A stretch of DNA of 64,000 nucleotides from Candidatus Dormiibacterota bacterium (GCA_003162415.1 PMOL01000008.1:283741-347740); one strand, 5' to 3'; shown: positions 52,301 to 60,959, counted from the first letter of the stretch. Numbers and translations: made by a program. Notes: a model not told the origin generated them from the sequence alone.

Positions 52301-52440
52301 AGCAAGGGGCTCCTCACACGGCATAACAGTGAACGCCAGTGCCCGAGCCACACGTAACCGTCGGGAGCGTTCGACACCTTGGCCGGGAATCCTCGCCGTG
52401 GCGCTTGCGGGCCCTCCCAGCACCCTCAATCAGGGCTTGA

Positions 52441-52455
52441 CTTTGTGTGGCAAAG
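52441..52455. promoter_or_regulatory. Operator site 1 of the membrane/winged-helix operon
   Basis: CTTTG-N5-CAAAG, an inverted repeat 45 bases before the operon's first ATG. A second site starts 23 bases later, about two helical turns. The downstream winged-helix regulator is the natural binder. Confidence 0.7.
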
Positions 52456-52463
52456 CGTTGTAG

Positions 52464-52478
52464 CTTTGTGGTGCAAAG
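52464..52478. promoter_or_regulatory. Operator site 2 of the membrane/winged-helix operon
   Basis: CTTTG-N5-CAAAG again, with a different spacer. The pair is itself enclosed by TTGACTTTG (52437-52445) and CAAAGTCAA (52474-52482), so the whole region has dyad symmetry. TTGACT at 52437 may double as a -35 box. Confidence 0.7.
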
Positions 52479-52499
52479 TCAACCGAGGAGGTCCCAAAC

Positions 52500-53171
52500 A
52501 TGGATAACACCCGTGATCTGGAACAGGCCGCGACCGCCGGCAACGGCGATGTGCTCGATCCGCGCGAAGCAGCGCGGCTGCTGGAGCAGACCAGCCGCGA
52601 AGCCCGACGTCAATTCTCCATGAACCCGCCGCTGGCGACGGCGCTGATGGGGGTGCTGGTCCTGCTCGCCTACGGCGCCCTGTGGCTCTCGGTGCTTGGG
52701 CAGCAGCCTTACACTGGACCGAACCTCGGCGTGATCGGCTTGGTGTACGCGACCGTGGCCGTCGCGATCGGCGTGTCCGTGACGTTCTACAGGCGAGCAA
52801 CTGCCGGCGTGAGCGGCCCCTCCGCGAGGCAGCGCACGGTCGAGGGCATTGCGATCCTCGTGTCATACCTCGGCAGTCCGGTGATTCAGACTGCACTCAA
52901 GTACGACGGCGCGAGCGCTGCGATCGTCTATGGGGTGATCCCGGCGGCAGCGCCGCTGATCATTGTCGGCACGACCGTCGCGGGCATCGCTGCCACCAAA
53001 GCCGACTGGCCGCAGTTCGGCGCCTCGCTCGCGGTTGTCACCGGGGGCGTCGTCGCCGCGTTCGTGGGGCCGATCGATGCGTGGCTGGTCGCCGGAATCG
53101 GCCTTTTCGTCGGGGTGGTCGGTTACGCCGCTGCCACCGCGTGGCAGCGCCGCGCAGCCGATCGCGGATGA
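52500..53171 (+). CDS. Integral membrane protein of a winged-helix-regulated operon
   Basis: A 223-residue protein. The N-terminal ~45 residues are soluble and helical (DPREAARLLEQTSREARRQF). Five to six hydrophobic helices follow (residues ~46-65, 78-95, 118-135, 145-162, 170-190, 195-212). The N-terminal helix pattern with a Met-Asn-Pro before helix 1 recurs in actinobacterial membrane proteins next to PadR/HTH_34-like regulators. The ribosome site GAGGAGG is strong. It overlaps the regulator gene by four bases. Confidence 0.85.
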   Translation: MDNTRDLEQAATAGNGDVLDPREAARLLEQTSREARRQFSMNPPLATALMGVLVLLAYGALWLSVLGQQPYTGPNLGVIGLVYATVAVAIGVSVTFYRRATAGVSGPSARQRTVEGIAILVSYLGSPVIQTALKYDGASAAIVYGVIPAAAPLIIVGTTVAGIAATKADWPQFGASLAVVTGGVVAAFVGPIDAWLVAGIGLFVGVVGYAAATAWQRRAADRG

Positions 53172-53467
53172 CGGCGGATGCGCTGGACCCGCTGATCCAC
53201 GCGCCGGCTCGCCTGCGGCTCGTTGCGACGCTGGCCGCGCTGCCCGAAGGCGACGCGCTCTCGTTCACCCGCTTGCAGCACATGCTCGACTTGACGCCCG
53301 GCAATCTCATCACGCACCTCCGAAAGCTCGAGGAAGCCGGATACCTGTCCAGCGAGAAGACGGGCAACGGGACGGCGTCACGCACCTCGATCGGCCTCAC
53401 CGGGCAAGGCCGAGCGGCACTCGACGCCTACACGTCCGCGCTGCGGGGCCTGCTCGGCGGGCTCTGA
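53168..53467 (+). CDS. Winged-helix transcriptional regulator (HTH_34/MarR-like)
   Basis: A 99-residue DNA-binding protein that is almost entirely one winged helix: IHAPARLRLVATLAALPEGD, then the recognition part HMLDLTPGNLITHLRKLEEA, then the wing TGNGTASRTSIGLTGQGRAA. Small proteins of this kind bind as dimers to short palindromes. Its start codon overlaps the membrane protein's stop (ATGA), and twin palindromes precede the operon, indicating autorepression. Confidence 0.9.
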   Translation: MTADALDPLIHAPARLRLVATLAALPEGDALSFTRLQHMLDLTPGNLITHLRKLEEAGYLSSEKTGNGTASRTSIGLTGQGRAALDAYTSALRGLLGGL

Positions 53468-53688
53468 GTTGCTCGCCGGTCAACTTCCCCACCGGAGATA
53501 CCGTCCACCGCCCGCACGACGTCGTCCTGGCTGGAGTGATGTTTGCAGCATGCCCTACCGGGCTTCTTTGCTCAGCATCAGCCGAGCGGGTTCCGGCCTT
53601 GCAAGGCGCACGGCAGGCCCCATGCGACGCTTCGTGGGCGCACCGTTGTGTGCCTGCATACGACCGGTTGCGGGTGGACCGTCCGGTA

Positions 53689-53729
53689 CGTCGCTCAGGT
53701 GTGTTAATTGCACGCTGGGGTGGGCGACG
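53689..53729 (+). repeat. Dispersed polar repeat, copy 10, with 6-bp stem
   Basis: The core (53698-53722) is a perfect consensus copy. CGTCGC (53689-53694) pairs exactly with GCGACG (53724-53729), again a stem of different sequence from copies 3 and 6. Confidence 0.8.
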
Positions 53730-53784
53730 GTGCTGCCTCTTGACGCGGTGGGAACATCACGATCTCAACAAAGGAGACATGCCG

Positions 53785-54144
53785 ATGGGAATCGATGCTG
53801 GCGAGACACCGAGAGCGCAGGCTCACCACGTCACTGATTCACTGGTCGAGGTCGACCTGGTCACGGAACTGGAGGCATTGCGGGCCACTGACTCGTACCA
53901 AGCGGCAGACCATGCCGCGAAGACGATCGCCAAACAGCCTGGAATCCGCGTTGTACGAATATCACCTCTATCACCCCCCTCAAGCTGGCCCTCCCGCACT
54001 GGCTTCGGCCAGAAGGTGGCCGGCCTTTTCGCGTTGACAGGGTCCTCGCCCGGCCCCAAAAAGAGAGAGACCCTAGCGCGTTTGCCAGGGGTCCTCCTTC
54101 AGGTAGGGAATGAGAGTTCTTGGAGATTCCCTCCCCTTCGGTAA
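53785..54144 (+). pseudogene. Broken cupin-type gene
   Basis: ATG at 53785, with AAGGAG eight bases before, begins MGIDAGETPRAQAHHVTDSL, followed by VEVDLVTELEALRATDSYQA and KTIAKQPGIRVVRIS. This is the usual entry into small cupins of the type 'GDRNAxTLxKEPGxRVVLxALxxGAxLxEH'. After about 58 codons the sequence loses the expected histidines and becomes Ser/Pro-rich, as if frameshifted or fused to unrelated DNA, and ends at 54144. Confidence 0.5.
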
Positions 54145-54187
54145 TCCTCGCACCGATCCGAGGTGCTCAAAGTCGCCTAGCGCGCTG

Positions 54188-54979
54188 CTAGAACGTATAG
54201 GTGTCGCTGGCGATGACGATGGGATGTGTCGGAGCGCTTCTTGCCTTGATGGTGTCGATCCCGCTGGTCGGGGGCACACCCGGAATCTTGTAGGTGATCG
54301 AGATCACCCCGCTGCCATTGGCCGTGAAGGCTTGCGGCGTGCTCGTCAGCGCCGTAGTGCCAACGGAGGCTGACCCGCCACCCGTTGTGGGGAGGAACAG
54401 GAGGTAGACGACGGCCCCTGGGACGCCGGAGCCGCTGCTGTTCAACGCTGTGAGCGTCACAACGACGCTGGCATTGGCGCCCAAGGTCCCGGTGGAGGCA
54501 ATGGGGTGCGGGTGGATCTTGTACTTCTGCACGCCATTGAAGATGTAGTGATCGGTGACGCGAATGGTTGGGCTTGAAGCGGTGTTCTGTGCGGTGATCA
54601 CGTCCTCGCCATTGGCGAGAAGCGTCGACGGCGTGTGGTAGCTGATGGCGATGTGGCCGCTCCCGTCGGTCACGAACGGCTGCGCCTTCAGCGCAAGGGC
54701 AGTGGTGCCCACGAGCGCCGACCCCCCACCGGTCTTGCTGTGCTTGAACGTCAGGTACACGGTCGCCCCGGGGACCGGCGCGGTGGTCGAATCCTCAGCG
54801 GTGAGCGTCACGGCTACCGTGGCGCTCGCGGCCAGGGATCCAGCCGCGGCGATAGGCGATGGCGAGAGCACATAGTTAGCCACCGGCCCGGCGGCGTGCG
54901 CCTCGAGCGGGGCTGCCGATATCGCCGCGATACTTAGCCCGATAACCATGGCCACGCCTGCGACTCTGTTCGCCCTCAT
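54188..54979 (-). CDS. Secreted protein of two Ig-like repeats
   Basis: A 263-residue exported protein. The signal peptide is MRANRVAGVAMVIGLSIAAI and ends near AHAAG. Two tandem ~115-residue units follow, each with PxPIAAxGxLxAxAxVxVTLTA, PGAxVYLxF, GSAxVGTTAL and a final DTIxA/DVITA strand. This is the Big_1/invasin-like Ig fold. It carries no anchor. The role is probably structural or adhesive at the cell surface, an inference from the fold. Confidence 0.8.
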   Translation of the reverse strand: MRANRVAGVAMVIGLSIAAISAAPLEAHAAGPVANYVLSPSPIAAAGSLAASATVAVTLTAEDSTTAPVPGATVYLTFKHSKTGGGSALVGTTALALKAQPFVTDGSGHIAISYHTPSTLLANGEDVITAQNTASSPTIRVTDHYIFNGVQKYKIHPHPIASTGTLGANASVVVTLTALNSSGSGVPGAVVYLLFLPTTGGGSASVGTTALTSTPQAFTANGSGVISITYKIPGVPPTSGIDTIKARSAPTHPIVIASDTYTF

Positions 54980-55398
54980 CCCTCAGCTCCTCTAATCCCC
55001 TGTCCGCTACGAAAGGCAGCAATCGTGCCATATCCGTCAATCGCTCGTCAATCTGGCCATCCGTCGGGTACTGGATCACGTCGAAATGGAGTCGGACAAA
55101 ACCACGGTCTGGGTTCCTGAGCCGCCGGGGCGAGCCGACAGCAACGGGGCGAGCCTTCAGGAGTGGAATGAGTTTCCGTTTGAGTAGGGGGGCCGGGCGG
55201 CGCGTCACCGTGGCACTTTCGGTCGCTTGCCGTCAGGGGCCGCAGCGCACGCGCCGTCGACTTTGGGAACGAAATCAGAACGGAACTCCCGACTGGCCGT
55301 ACCTTGAGCGTGGCCCGCACTGCGCTTGACACCGACCCGGCCAAGCGCGGAGAGTGACGGCGATCGCTAATCAAGAGGCGCGAGCCGACGGCAGGGAG
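54980..55398. other. Gap between divergent exported-protein genes
   Basis: No gene is supported; it presumably holds the two promoters. No repeat copy is present. Confidence 0.4.
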
Positions 55399-56037
55399 AT
55401 GACGGTGGTGCAGTTTGGATGGATCAGGCGATGGCGTTTCAGCGCGGCGCCGGGGGTGACCGTGATATCGGCGTCGTTCGCGATCGTCCTTGCGGGATGC
55501 GGAAGCGTCTCGACCTCGACCTCGCCAGCAACCAGTTCCCGCTCGTCACCCACCGCGGCAGCGCCATCTCCCACCCCGACGCCACAGTCGATGGACGATT
55601 TCGTCAGCCAAGCCAACATGCTCTGCGCCGCTGCGGGCGCCGCGGGCGCCGCGGTGCCGAAACCGAGCACGTCCAACGGATCGGTCACCAACCCTGCCGC
55701 GAGCGACCTACCGGTGATCGCGACCTACTTCGCCTCGCTGATCACCTTTGAACAGCAGCTGGATTCGCAGCTGCAAGGCCTCGGCACGCCCCCTTCAATG
55801 CAGTCGGTGTGGACACAGTCCTTGGGCGCGTACGAGACCATCGTCTCCGACTTCCAGGCTGCCCAGAGCGCGGCACAATCCGGAAATCTCAGCGCCTATG
55901 AGACAGCAATCGCCCAGGAAGTGACCGACAACAACCCGGTGGTTCAGGACTTCAATGAGTTCGGCGCCACCGTGTGCGCGGGCGGAAGTTCGTCATCCCC
56001 TTCACCATCGGCCTCAGCCAGCCCGACTCCGACCTGA
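55399..56037 (+). CDS. Lipoprotein with a helical domain
   Basis: A 212-residue exported protein. The signal peptide ends at the lipobox VLAGC, with a Ser/Thr/Pro-rich linker behind it. The folded part (residues ~65-190) is helical, with two cysteines (NMLCAAAG and ATVCAGG) that may be bonded, and contains a QLDSQLQGLGTPPSMQSVWT segment typical of small actinobacterial lipoproteins. A Ser/Pro tail closes it. GTG at 55354 is an alternative start. Function unknown. Confidence 0.75.
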   Translation: MTVVQFGWIRRWRFSAAPGVTVISASFAIVLAGCGSVSTSTSPATSSRSSPTAAAPSPTPTPQSMDDFVSQANMLCAAAGAAGAAVPKPSTSNGSVTNPAASDLPVIATYFASLITFEQQLDSQLQGLGTPPSMQSVWTQSLGAYETIVSDFQAAQSAAQSGNLSAYETAIAQEVTDNNPVVQDFNEFGATVCAGGSSSSPSPSASASPTPT

Positions 56038-56114
56038 CGCTAGAGACGGCAGCCAAATCACACCGCGCCGAGGGTTTGGGGAGCCGACCAAGAGCCTGTA
56101 CCGACATCGGACCT

Positions 56115-56139
56115 GGCGTGTTGATTGCACGCTGCGGTG
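56115..56139 (+). repeat. Dispersed polar repeat, copy 11 (variant)
   Basis: Three changes from the consensus (GGCGTGTTGATTGC then CTGCGGTG). It lies in the upstream region of the 14-repeat protein gene. Confidence 0.65.
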
Positions 56140-56406
56140 CGCAACGATGCTCGTCCTCAGGCCCCTGAGGTACCCCGAACACGAACCGCTGCGTGTCGAG
56201 GGCTGCCAGCATGAGCACGAGGACCATCCTCTGCGACTGCCGCTTCCCTGGGTACCAAGTCAAGGCGAGATCTCTCACCGGGTCTGAGCTCGTCAAGAAG
56301 CGCGCCAACAGCGCATACTCAGCCCCCTTCCCGCATGACTCGCTGCCAGTGGCATTCCGGTCGAGGGGGCAGTGGCTCACGCGGTACTGCTGCGGGATGG
56401 GGTGAT

Positions 56407-58923
56407 ATGAGAGGACACCGTCAGGGGCTCAAGAGCTCAAGGGGCGTCGCACGCCTCGCGATTGCTGGCATCGTCGCAGCCGCGGTAGCCGTCGTGACTA
56501 GCGGCGCCGTGTCGGCGAGCGGCTGGGCTCTGGCCATCAGCCCCAATCAAGGCGGCAGCAACAACGTCCTCAATGGTGTGGTCTGCACCAGTTCGACCAG
56601 CTGCATGGCGGTCGGATACTACAACCTGCCGAGCGCGCCGCAGACGCTGGTCGAGACCTGGAACGGAGCCACCTGGTTGATCGTCGCCAGCCCCAACCCC
56701 ATCGGGGGCGGCGGCCTCAACGCCGTGGCGTGCACCAGCACAATCAGTTGCACTGCGGTGGGCCACACCGGAGCGACCTTCTACCAGACCCTTGTCGAAA
56801 CCTGGAACGGCGCCACCTGGTCGATCATCCCCAGCCCCAACCAAGGCGTCAGCGACAACGTCCTCAATGGTGTCGCCTGCACCAGCTCGAGCAACTGCAC
56901 GGCGGTGGGCACATACGCGGGGACCGGCAGCCAGACCCTGGTCGAGAGCTGGAACGGTGCCATCTGGTCGATCGTGCCCAGCCCTGACACCAGCACCACG
57001 GAACAGAATCTCCTCGAAGGTGTTGCCTGCACCAGCTCGACCCGCTGCGTTGCGGTCGGTTTCTACTACAACGGGTCCGAGTACCAGAACCTGGTCGAGA
57101 GCTGGAACGGAGTCATCTGGTCCATCGTGACCAGCCCCGACAGGGGCACCGGACAGAACAACCTCGATGATGTTGCATGCACCAGCTCGACGAATTGCGT
57201 GGCGGTGGGGTTGTCCTACGTCGCGTCGGTCGCGAAGACCCTGGTCGAGAGCTGGAACGGATCCGCCTGGTCTGTCGTCGCCAGCCCCAACTCGGGCACC
57301 GGCGGCTTCCTGAGCGGCGTGTCCTGTACCAGCTCGAGCCGCTGCATTGCGGTCGGCTACTCCATCAGCGCCACGGCCAACGATTCCCTGGTCGAGAGCT
57401 GGAACGGGACCGCCTGGTCCATCGTCGCCAGCCCCAACGCGGGCACCACGTACTCGCAGTTCATCGGTGGCTTCTGCAGCAGCGCCTCCAACTGTTTTGC
57501 GGTGGGCGCCGACGACAACCGGTCGGGTGTCGCGCAGACCATGATCCAGCAGTGGAACGGCACTGCCTGGTCGCTCTCGTTTAGCCCCAACCAGGCCGGC
57601 GGTGACAACAGTCTGAGCGCTGTGTCGTGTACGGGCTCGACCAACTGCATGGCAGTCGGCGCATATTTCAACGGGGTGGCACAGCAGACCCTCGTCGAGC
57701 GTTGGAATGGGAGCATCTGGGCAGTCATCGCGAGTCCCAACCAGGGCAGCAGCAGCAACGCTCTCAGCGGGGTGGCCTGCAGCACATCGACCAGTTGCGT
57801 GGCGGTTGGCACCTACGCCAAGGCGGGCGTGGAACAGACGCTGGTCGAAACCTGGAACGGGAGCACTTGGACCATCGTCACCAGCCCCAACTCGGGCACG
57901 GGAATCAACGTCCTCAACGGTGTCACCTGCACCAGCTCGACGAGTTGCGAGGCGGTGGGTTACGCATTCAACGGATCGTCGATCGCCCAAACGCTGATCG
58001 AGAGCTGGAGCGGGAGCACGTGGACGATCAGCAGCAGTCCCAATCAGCCGAGCAGCACCAACACCCTCACCGGCGTGTCCTGCACCAGCTCGTCCGCCTG
58101 CACGGCGGTGGGCGCCTCTGTCAACGGAGCGTCGATCGCCCAGACCTTGATCGAGCGCTTGAGCGGCGGCTCCTGGACGATCAGCTCCAGTCCCAACCCA
58201 GGCACCATCACCAATGAACTCAATGGGGTGACGTGCACCAGCTCGACCAGTTGTCTGGCGGTCGGCGACGACTTCAATGCGTCGAACGTCGATCAAACCC
58301 TGGTTGAACAGTGGACCGGAGGCACGTGGTCCACTGTCGCGAGCCCCAACCAGGGCGCCGGGAACAACTCCCTGCTCAGTGTGTCCTGCCCAAGCTCGAC
58401 CAGTTGCGTGGCGGTGGGCGACGAGATCAACGGGTCGAGCGTCGAGCAGACCCTGGTGGAGGCCTGGAATGGGAGCGCCTGGGCGATCGTCGCCAGCCCC
58501 AACCAGGGCAGCAGTAGCAACGCTCTCAGCGGTGTGGCCTGCACCAGCTCGACAAGCTGTACGTCGGTGGGCGCGTACACGAGCTCTGGAGCGTCCCAGA
58601 CCCTGGTGGAGACGGGACCGGCCGCCTCAGTCAGCAGCAGTATCTCGGTCACCTCCCCCACCGCCGGGGCGTCGTGGGCGCGGGGAAGTTCGCATGCGAT
58701 CACTTGGTCGTCCTCAGGCAGCCCCGGAGCCCACCTGAAGATCCAGCTCCTCAAGTCGGGGAAGGTTGTGATCACGATTGCGAAATCAGTGCTGACGTCG
58801 GCCGGTACCTTCACCTGGAAGCTGCCGAGCACCCTCTCCCCCGCGACCACCTACCAGATCAAGATCGTCTCGACGACAAACTCCAAGATGTTCGGCACTT
58901 CGGGCACGTTCTCCATCACCTGA
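56407..58923 (+). CDS. Secreted protein with 14 tandem 49-residue repeats and a Kre9/KNH-like Ig domain
   Basis: An 838-residue exported protein. The signal peptide covers residues ~1-37. Fourteen consecutive ~49-residue units follow, each of the form W-(S/T)-I-V-x-SPN-x5-N-x-L-x-G-V-x-C-T-S-S-x-x-C-x-AVG-x10-QTLVE-x-WNG. Each carries one CTSSTxC pair likely to form a small disulphide loop, and the tryptophan motif closes each blade-like unit. The units probably build one or two beta-propellers. The last ~95 residues (ISVTSPTAGASWARGSSHAI to the end) match Kre9/KNH-like Ig domains. There is no membrane anchor. Function unknown; an extracellular binding role is inferred. Confidence 0.88.
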   Translation: MRGHRQGLKSSRGVARLAIAGIVAAAVAVVTSGAVSASGWALAISPNQGGSNNVLNGVVCTSSTSCMAVGYYNLPSAPQTLVETWNGATWLIVASPNPIGGGGLNAVACTSTISCTAVGHTGATFYQTLVETWNGATWSIIPSPNQGVSDNVLNGVACTSSSNCTAVGTYAGTGSQTLVESWNGAIWSIVPSPDTSTTEQNLLEGVACTSSTRCVAVGFYYNGSEYQNLVESWNGVIWSIVTSPDRGTGQNNLDDVACTSSTNCVAVGLSYVASVAKTLVESWNGSAWSVVASPNSGTGGFLSGVSCTSSSRCIAVGYSISATANDSLVESWNGTAWSIVASPNAGTTYSQFIGGFCSSASNCFAVGADDNRSGVAQTMIQQWNGTAWSLSFSPNQAGGDNSLSAVSCTGSTNCMAVGAYFNGVAQQTLVERWNGSIWAVIASPNQGSSSNALSGVACSTSTSCVAVGTYAKAGVEQTLVETWNGSTWTIVTSPNSGTGINVLNGVTCTSSTSCEAVGYAFNGSSIAQTLIESWSGSTWTISSSPNQPSSTNTLTGVSCTSSSACTAVGASVNGASIAQTLIERLSGGSWTISSSPNPGTITNELNGVTCTSSTSCLAVGDDFNASNVDQTLVEQWTGGTWSTVASPNQGAGNNSLLSVSCPSSTSCVAVGDEINGSSVEQTLVEAWNGSAWAIVASPNQGSSSNALSGVACTSSTSCTSVGAYTSSGASQTLVETGPAASVSSSISVTSPTAGASWARGSSHAITWSSSGSPGAHLKIQLLKSGKVVITIAKSVLTSAGTFTWKLPSTLSPATTYQIKIVSTTNSKMFGTSGTFSIT
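56524..58620 (+). repeat. Tandem coding repeat, 14 units of ~147-150 bases
   Basis: DNA encoding the 49-residue units. Several neighbouring units share long near-identical blocks (for example GCCTGCACCAGCTCGACC and related strings), suggesting recent duplication or gene conversion. Units 9 and 14 share the longest identical protein run (VIASPNQGSSSNALSGVAC type). Confidence 0.85.
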
Positions 58924-58973
58924 TACCAGCCGCGAGCACAAACTGGAGTCACATGGCTCGCCCCTTGGGGGCC

Positions 58974-59000
58974 TCTTTAGTTGTACGCCCCGCTGGGGTG
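58974..59000 (+). repeat. Degenerate copy of the dispersed repeat
   Basis: TCTTTAGTTGTACGCCCC followed by GCTGGGGTG keeps the right end and part of the left. It lies between the 14-repeat protein and the acetyltransferase genes. Confidence 0.4.
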
Positions 59001-59132
59001 TTGTCATCGCCTCCTTTGGGTCACTCAACGTGGTGCTATCACCACACTGGCTCAAGGAACAAAAGTTGTACGCCAGGGTGTGCCGCCATCACCTTCTTCG
59101 GCGCGCTCTGTCAACCTGGATACGTGGAGCTC

Positions 59133-59627
59133 ATGCACGCAGATCCGGCCGAGGCCAAGGCGCTACGGGACCTGCATCTGATTACCTGGGAGGCGACATA
59201 TCGGCTGCGTGCGAGCGAGACGTGGTACCGCGAGCGACTCCGCGCGCACGCTGTTCGCGATTGGGGCGAGATTGTGCGCTCCCAGGCTGCCCGAGGTGGC
59301 GGGGTGCTGACCGCCAGATCCGATGGGCGGATTGACGGCTTCTGCCAGTACGGCCCGACCGAAGATCATGATCACGATCGCGAACAAGTGGGACAGATCC
59401 ACCGCCTTTACGTGCATCCAGTACGACAGAGAGCCGGGATCGGGCGATCACTCCTTATCGCGTCGGTGGGCTATCTTCGCCAAAGCGGCGCGCACACAGC
59501 GACCTTATGGGTGCTCGAGACGGATCAGGCCGCCAGAGCCTTCTACGAACGACTGGGCTGGAAACCCGACGGAACCCGTCAGACCCATCCACCCACCGAC
59601 CTCCGCTACCGACTGCTGCTCCGCTGA
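59133..59627 (+). CDS. GNAT-family N-acetyltransferase
   Basis: A 164-residue acetyltransferase. The N-terminal ALRDLHLITWEATYRLRASE matches the 'TWxATYR' entry of this group. Motif A, binding acetyl-CoA, is HRLYVHPVRQRAGIGRSLL, and motif B is TATLWVLETDQAARAFYERL with GW. Acceptor unknown; such genes may act on drugs, amino acids or proteins. GTG at 59124 is an alternative start. Confidence 0.88.
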   Translation: MHADPAEAKALRDLHLITWEATYRLRASETWYRERLRAHAVRDWGEIVRSQAARGGGVLTARSDGRIDGFCQYGPTEDHDHDREQVGQIHRLYVHPVRQRAGIGRSLLIASVGYLRQSGAHTATLWVLETDQAARAFYERLGWKPDGTRQTHPPTDLRYRLLLR

Positions 59628-60153
59628 GCAGCGCGATCAATGCGAACGCACGACTGCACGCGGCGTGACGCTCAGCTTTAGGGGAAACAACGAACCACGA
59701 GAAGCGGGAAGCCATCACCGCGACGGCGTCGCCGCTTCTTAACCTGGTCCGATCCCGCGCAGGCACCGCCGCCGGATTACCTGCGCCTATCGCAAGCTCG
59801 GCATCCGCTCACGCGCGTGCGACTCGCCTCCATCTCGCCGGCGGTGGCCGACGGGATGGCTTACATAGGCTCGCGGACGGCTAGCTCCCGATGAGATAGA
59901 AGACAACTCCAGTCCGAAGCAACCTATCCCGTACCATCGGATAAGCATGGCGCATAGCCCGCCCACGGAAGACGACCTCGACGTGAAGCATGATTGCGTC
60001 CTGGGGTGCAGCGTCGCTGGTCGATTCGATCCGTCTGGCGGCATTTGCGGATGCTCGCCTGGGGCGCGACTGTCGGCGACGGAACATCTTCGACATGCAC
60101 CCGTCGACTCATATCGAGCACGTGTTGGGGAGATTCGCGTGACCGGCTGCTGA
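59628..60153. other. Gap without a recognisable gene
   Basis: No frame on either strand shows convincing protein character, and no repeat copy was seen. Confidence 0.4.
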
Positions 60154-60453
60154 CTAGGGTGTCGAGATGCTGCAGTTCCAACCGTAGGTCTCGGCAACGC
60201 GCGCGGCCGACGAGGGGTCAGGCTGGCTCATGATCGCTTTGTATCCCGGCTCGACCGCGAGGTCGGTGGGCGTCAAAAGCGGCGAGTTGGTGGCAACCTC
60301 TGGAGCAAAGTGCATCACCATAAAGAGATTGGCCTGCTTCCCGGCGTAGCTGCATTTCACGTCGGTCATCGGTCCTGACCAGCCATGGGACGGGGTGCCG
60401 CAGGCTGTCAGCCCCAACATCAACACCGCCCCTGCTAACGCGATCCGTCGCAC
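60154..60453 (-). CDS. Small lipoprotein
   Basis: A 99-residue exported protein with a signal peptide and lipobox LGLTACG (Cys at about residue 18). The mature part has two cysteines (DVKCSYAG, YGWNCSIS) that could pair. No known family. It is transcribed alone, divergent from the next small membrane protein gene. Confidence 0.7.
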   Translation of the reverse strand: MRRIALAGAVLMLGLTACGTPSHGWSGPMTDVKCSYAGKQANLFMVMHFAPEVATNSPLLTPTDLAVEPGYKAIMSQPDPSSAARVAETYGWNCSISTP

Positions 60454-60710
60454 CGTGGCTCCACCTCGGCGGCACTGGCGTAGCCGCCGCTGCCCATCAT
60501 GGCACCGGACTCATCGGTTTGCCGGGGTCGATGTACCCAGTGACGTCCGCGACCGATAGCCTGAGTTCAACAGCATAGGCGATCGCCTCAAGGGACATTG
60601 GCGGATGTTGGCGTGGGCGTCGGGTCCATCCTTTGATTCGTCGTTGACCGGCCTCGGACCTCACCCTAGCTTCTCGGATGCTTCGGATGCCTCGCTGATA
60701 AGCTTCGGAG

Positions 60711-60959
60711 GTGCGCGCTCGACGAGCCACTCTGGGCGTCGCGGTTGCGACGTGGGTAATCGCCACGATCGCGGCTACATTGCTGTTGGGCAACGCCTTC
60801 GGCGCTAATTCTTGCGCCGGATGGACGGGATACGTTCCGCTCGGCTCCTGCGTCAAGACGTTCTGGTCAGCGGCCTTCTACGTCGGCCCCGCGATCGGGT
60901 TACTGGCAGGGGCATCCGCGGCGCTATTGGCTGATCGCGCGGCCCAGCGCCTGGCATAG
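60711..60959 (+). CDS. Small two-helix membrane protein
   Basis: An 82-residue protein starting at GTG. Helix 1 is VAVATWVIATIAATLLLGNA and helix 2 AAFYVGPAIGLLAGASAALL. The loop carries two cysteines (NSCAGWTG, GSCVKTFW), probably extracellular. No family recognised. Confidence 0.55.
   Translation: MRARRATLGVAVATWVIATIAATLLLGNAFGANSCAGWTGYVPLGSCVKTFWSAAFYVGPAIGLLAGASAALLADRAAQRLA

Noticed and set aside
23689..56139. Reading the dispersed elements as integron attC sites
   Set aside because: No GTTRRRY core with a matching RYYYAAC partner, no integrase gene in the window, and genes between copies face both ways.
23689..56139. Reading the dispersed elements as a CRISPR array or as a coding motif (GVLIARWG)
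   Set aside because: Spacing ranges from 0.2 to 9 kb with genes between, and the peptide-coding frame has stops soon on either side at most copies.
56437..58296. A 619-codon minus-strand open frame opposite the 14-repeat protein
   Set aside because: Its periodicity mirrors the sense repeats, it has no start signals, and its Arg/His/Ala/Gly composition is that of an antisense shadow in GC-rich DNA.
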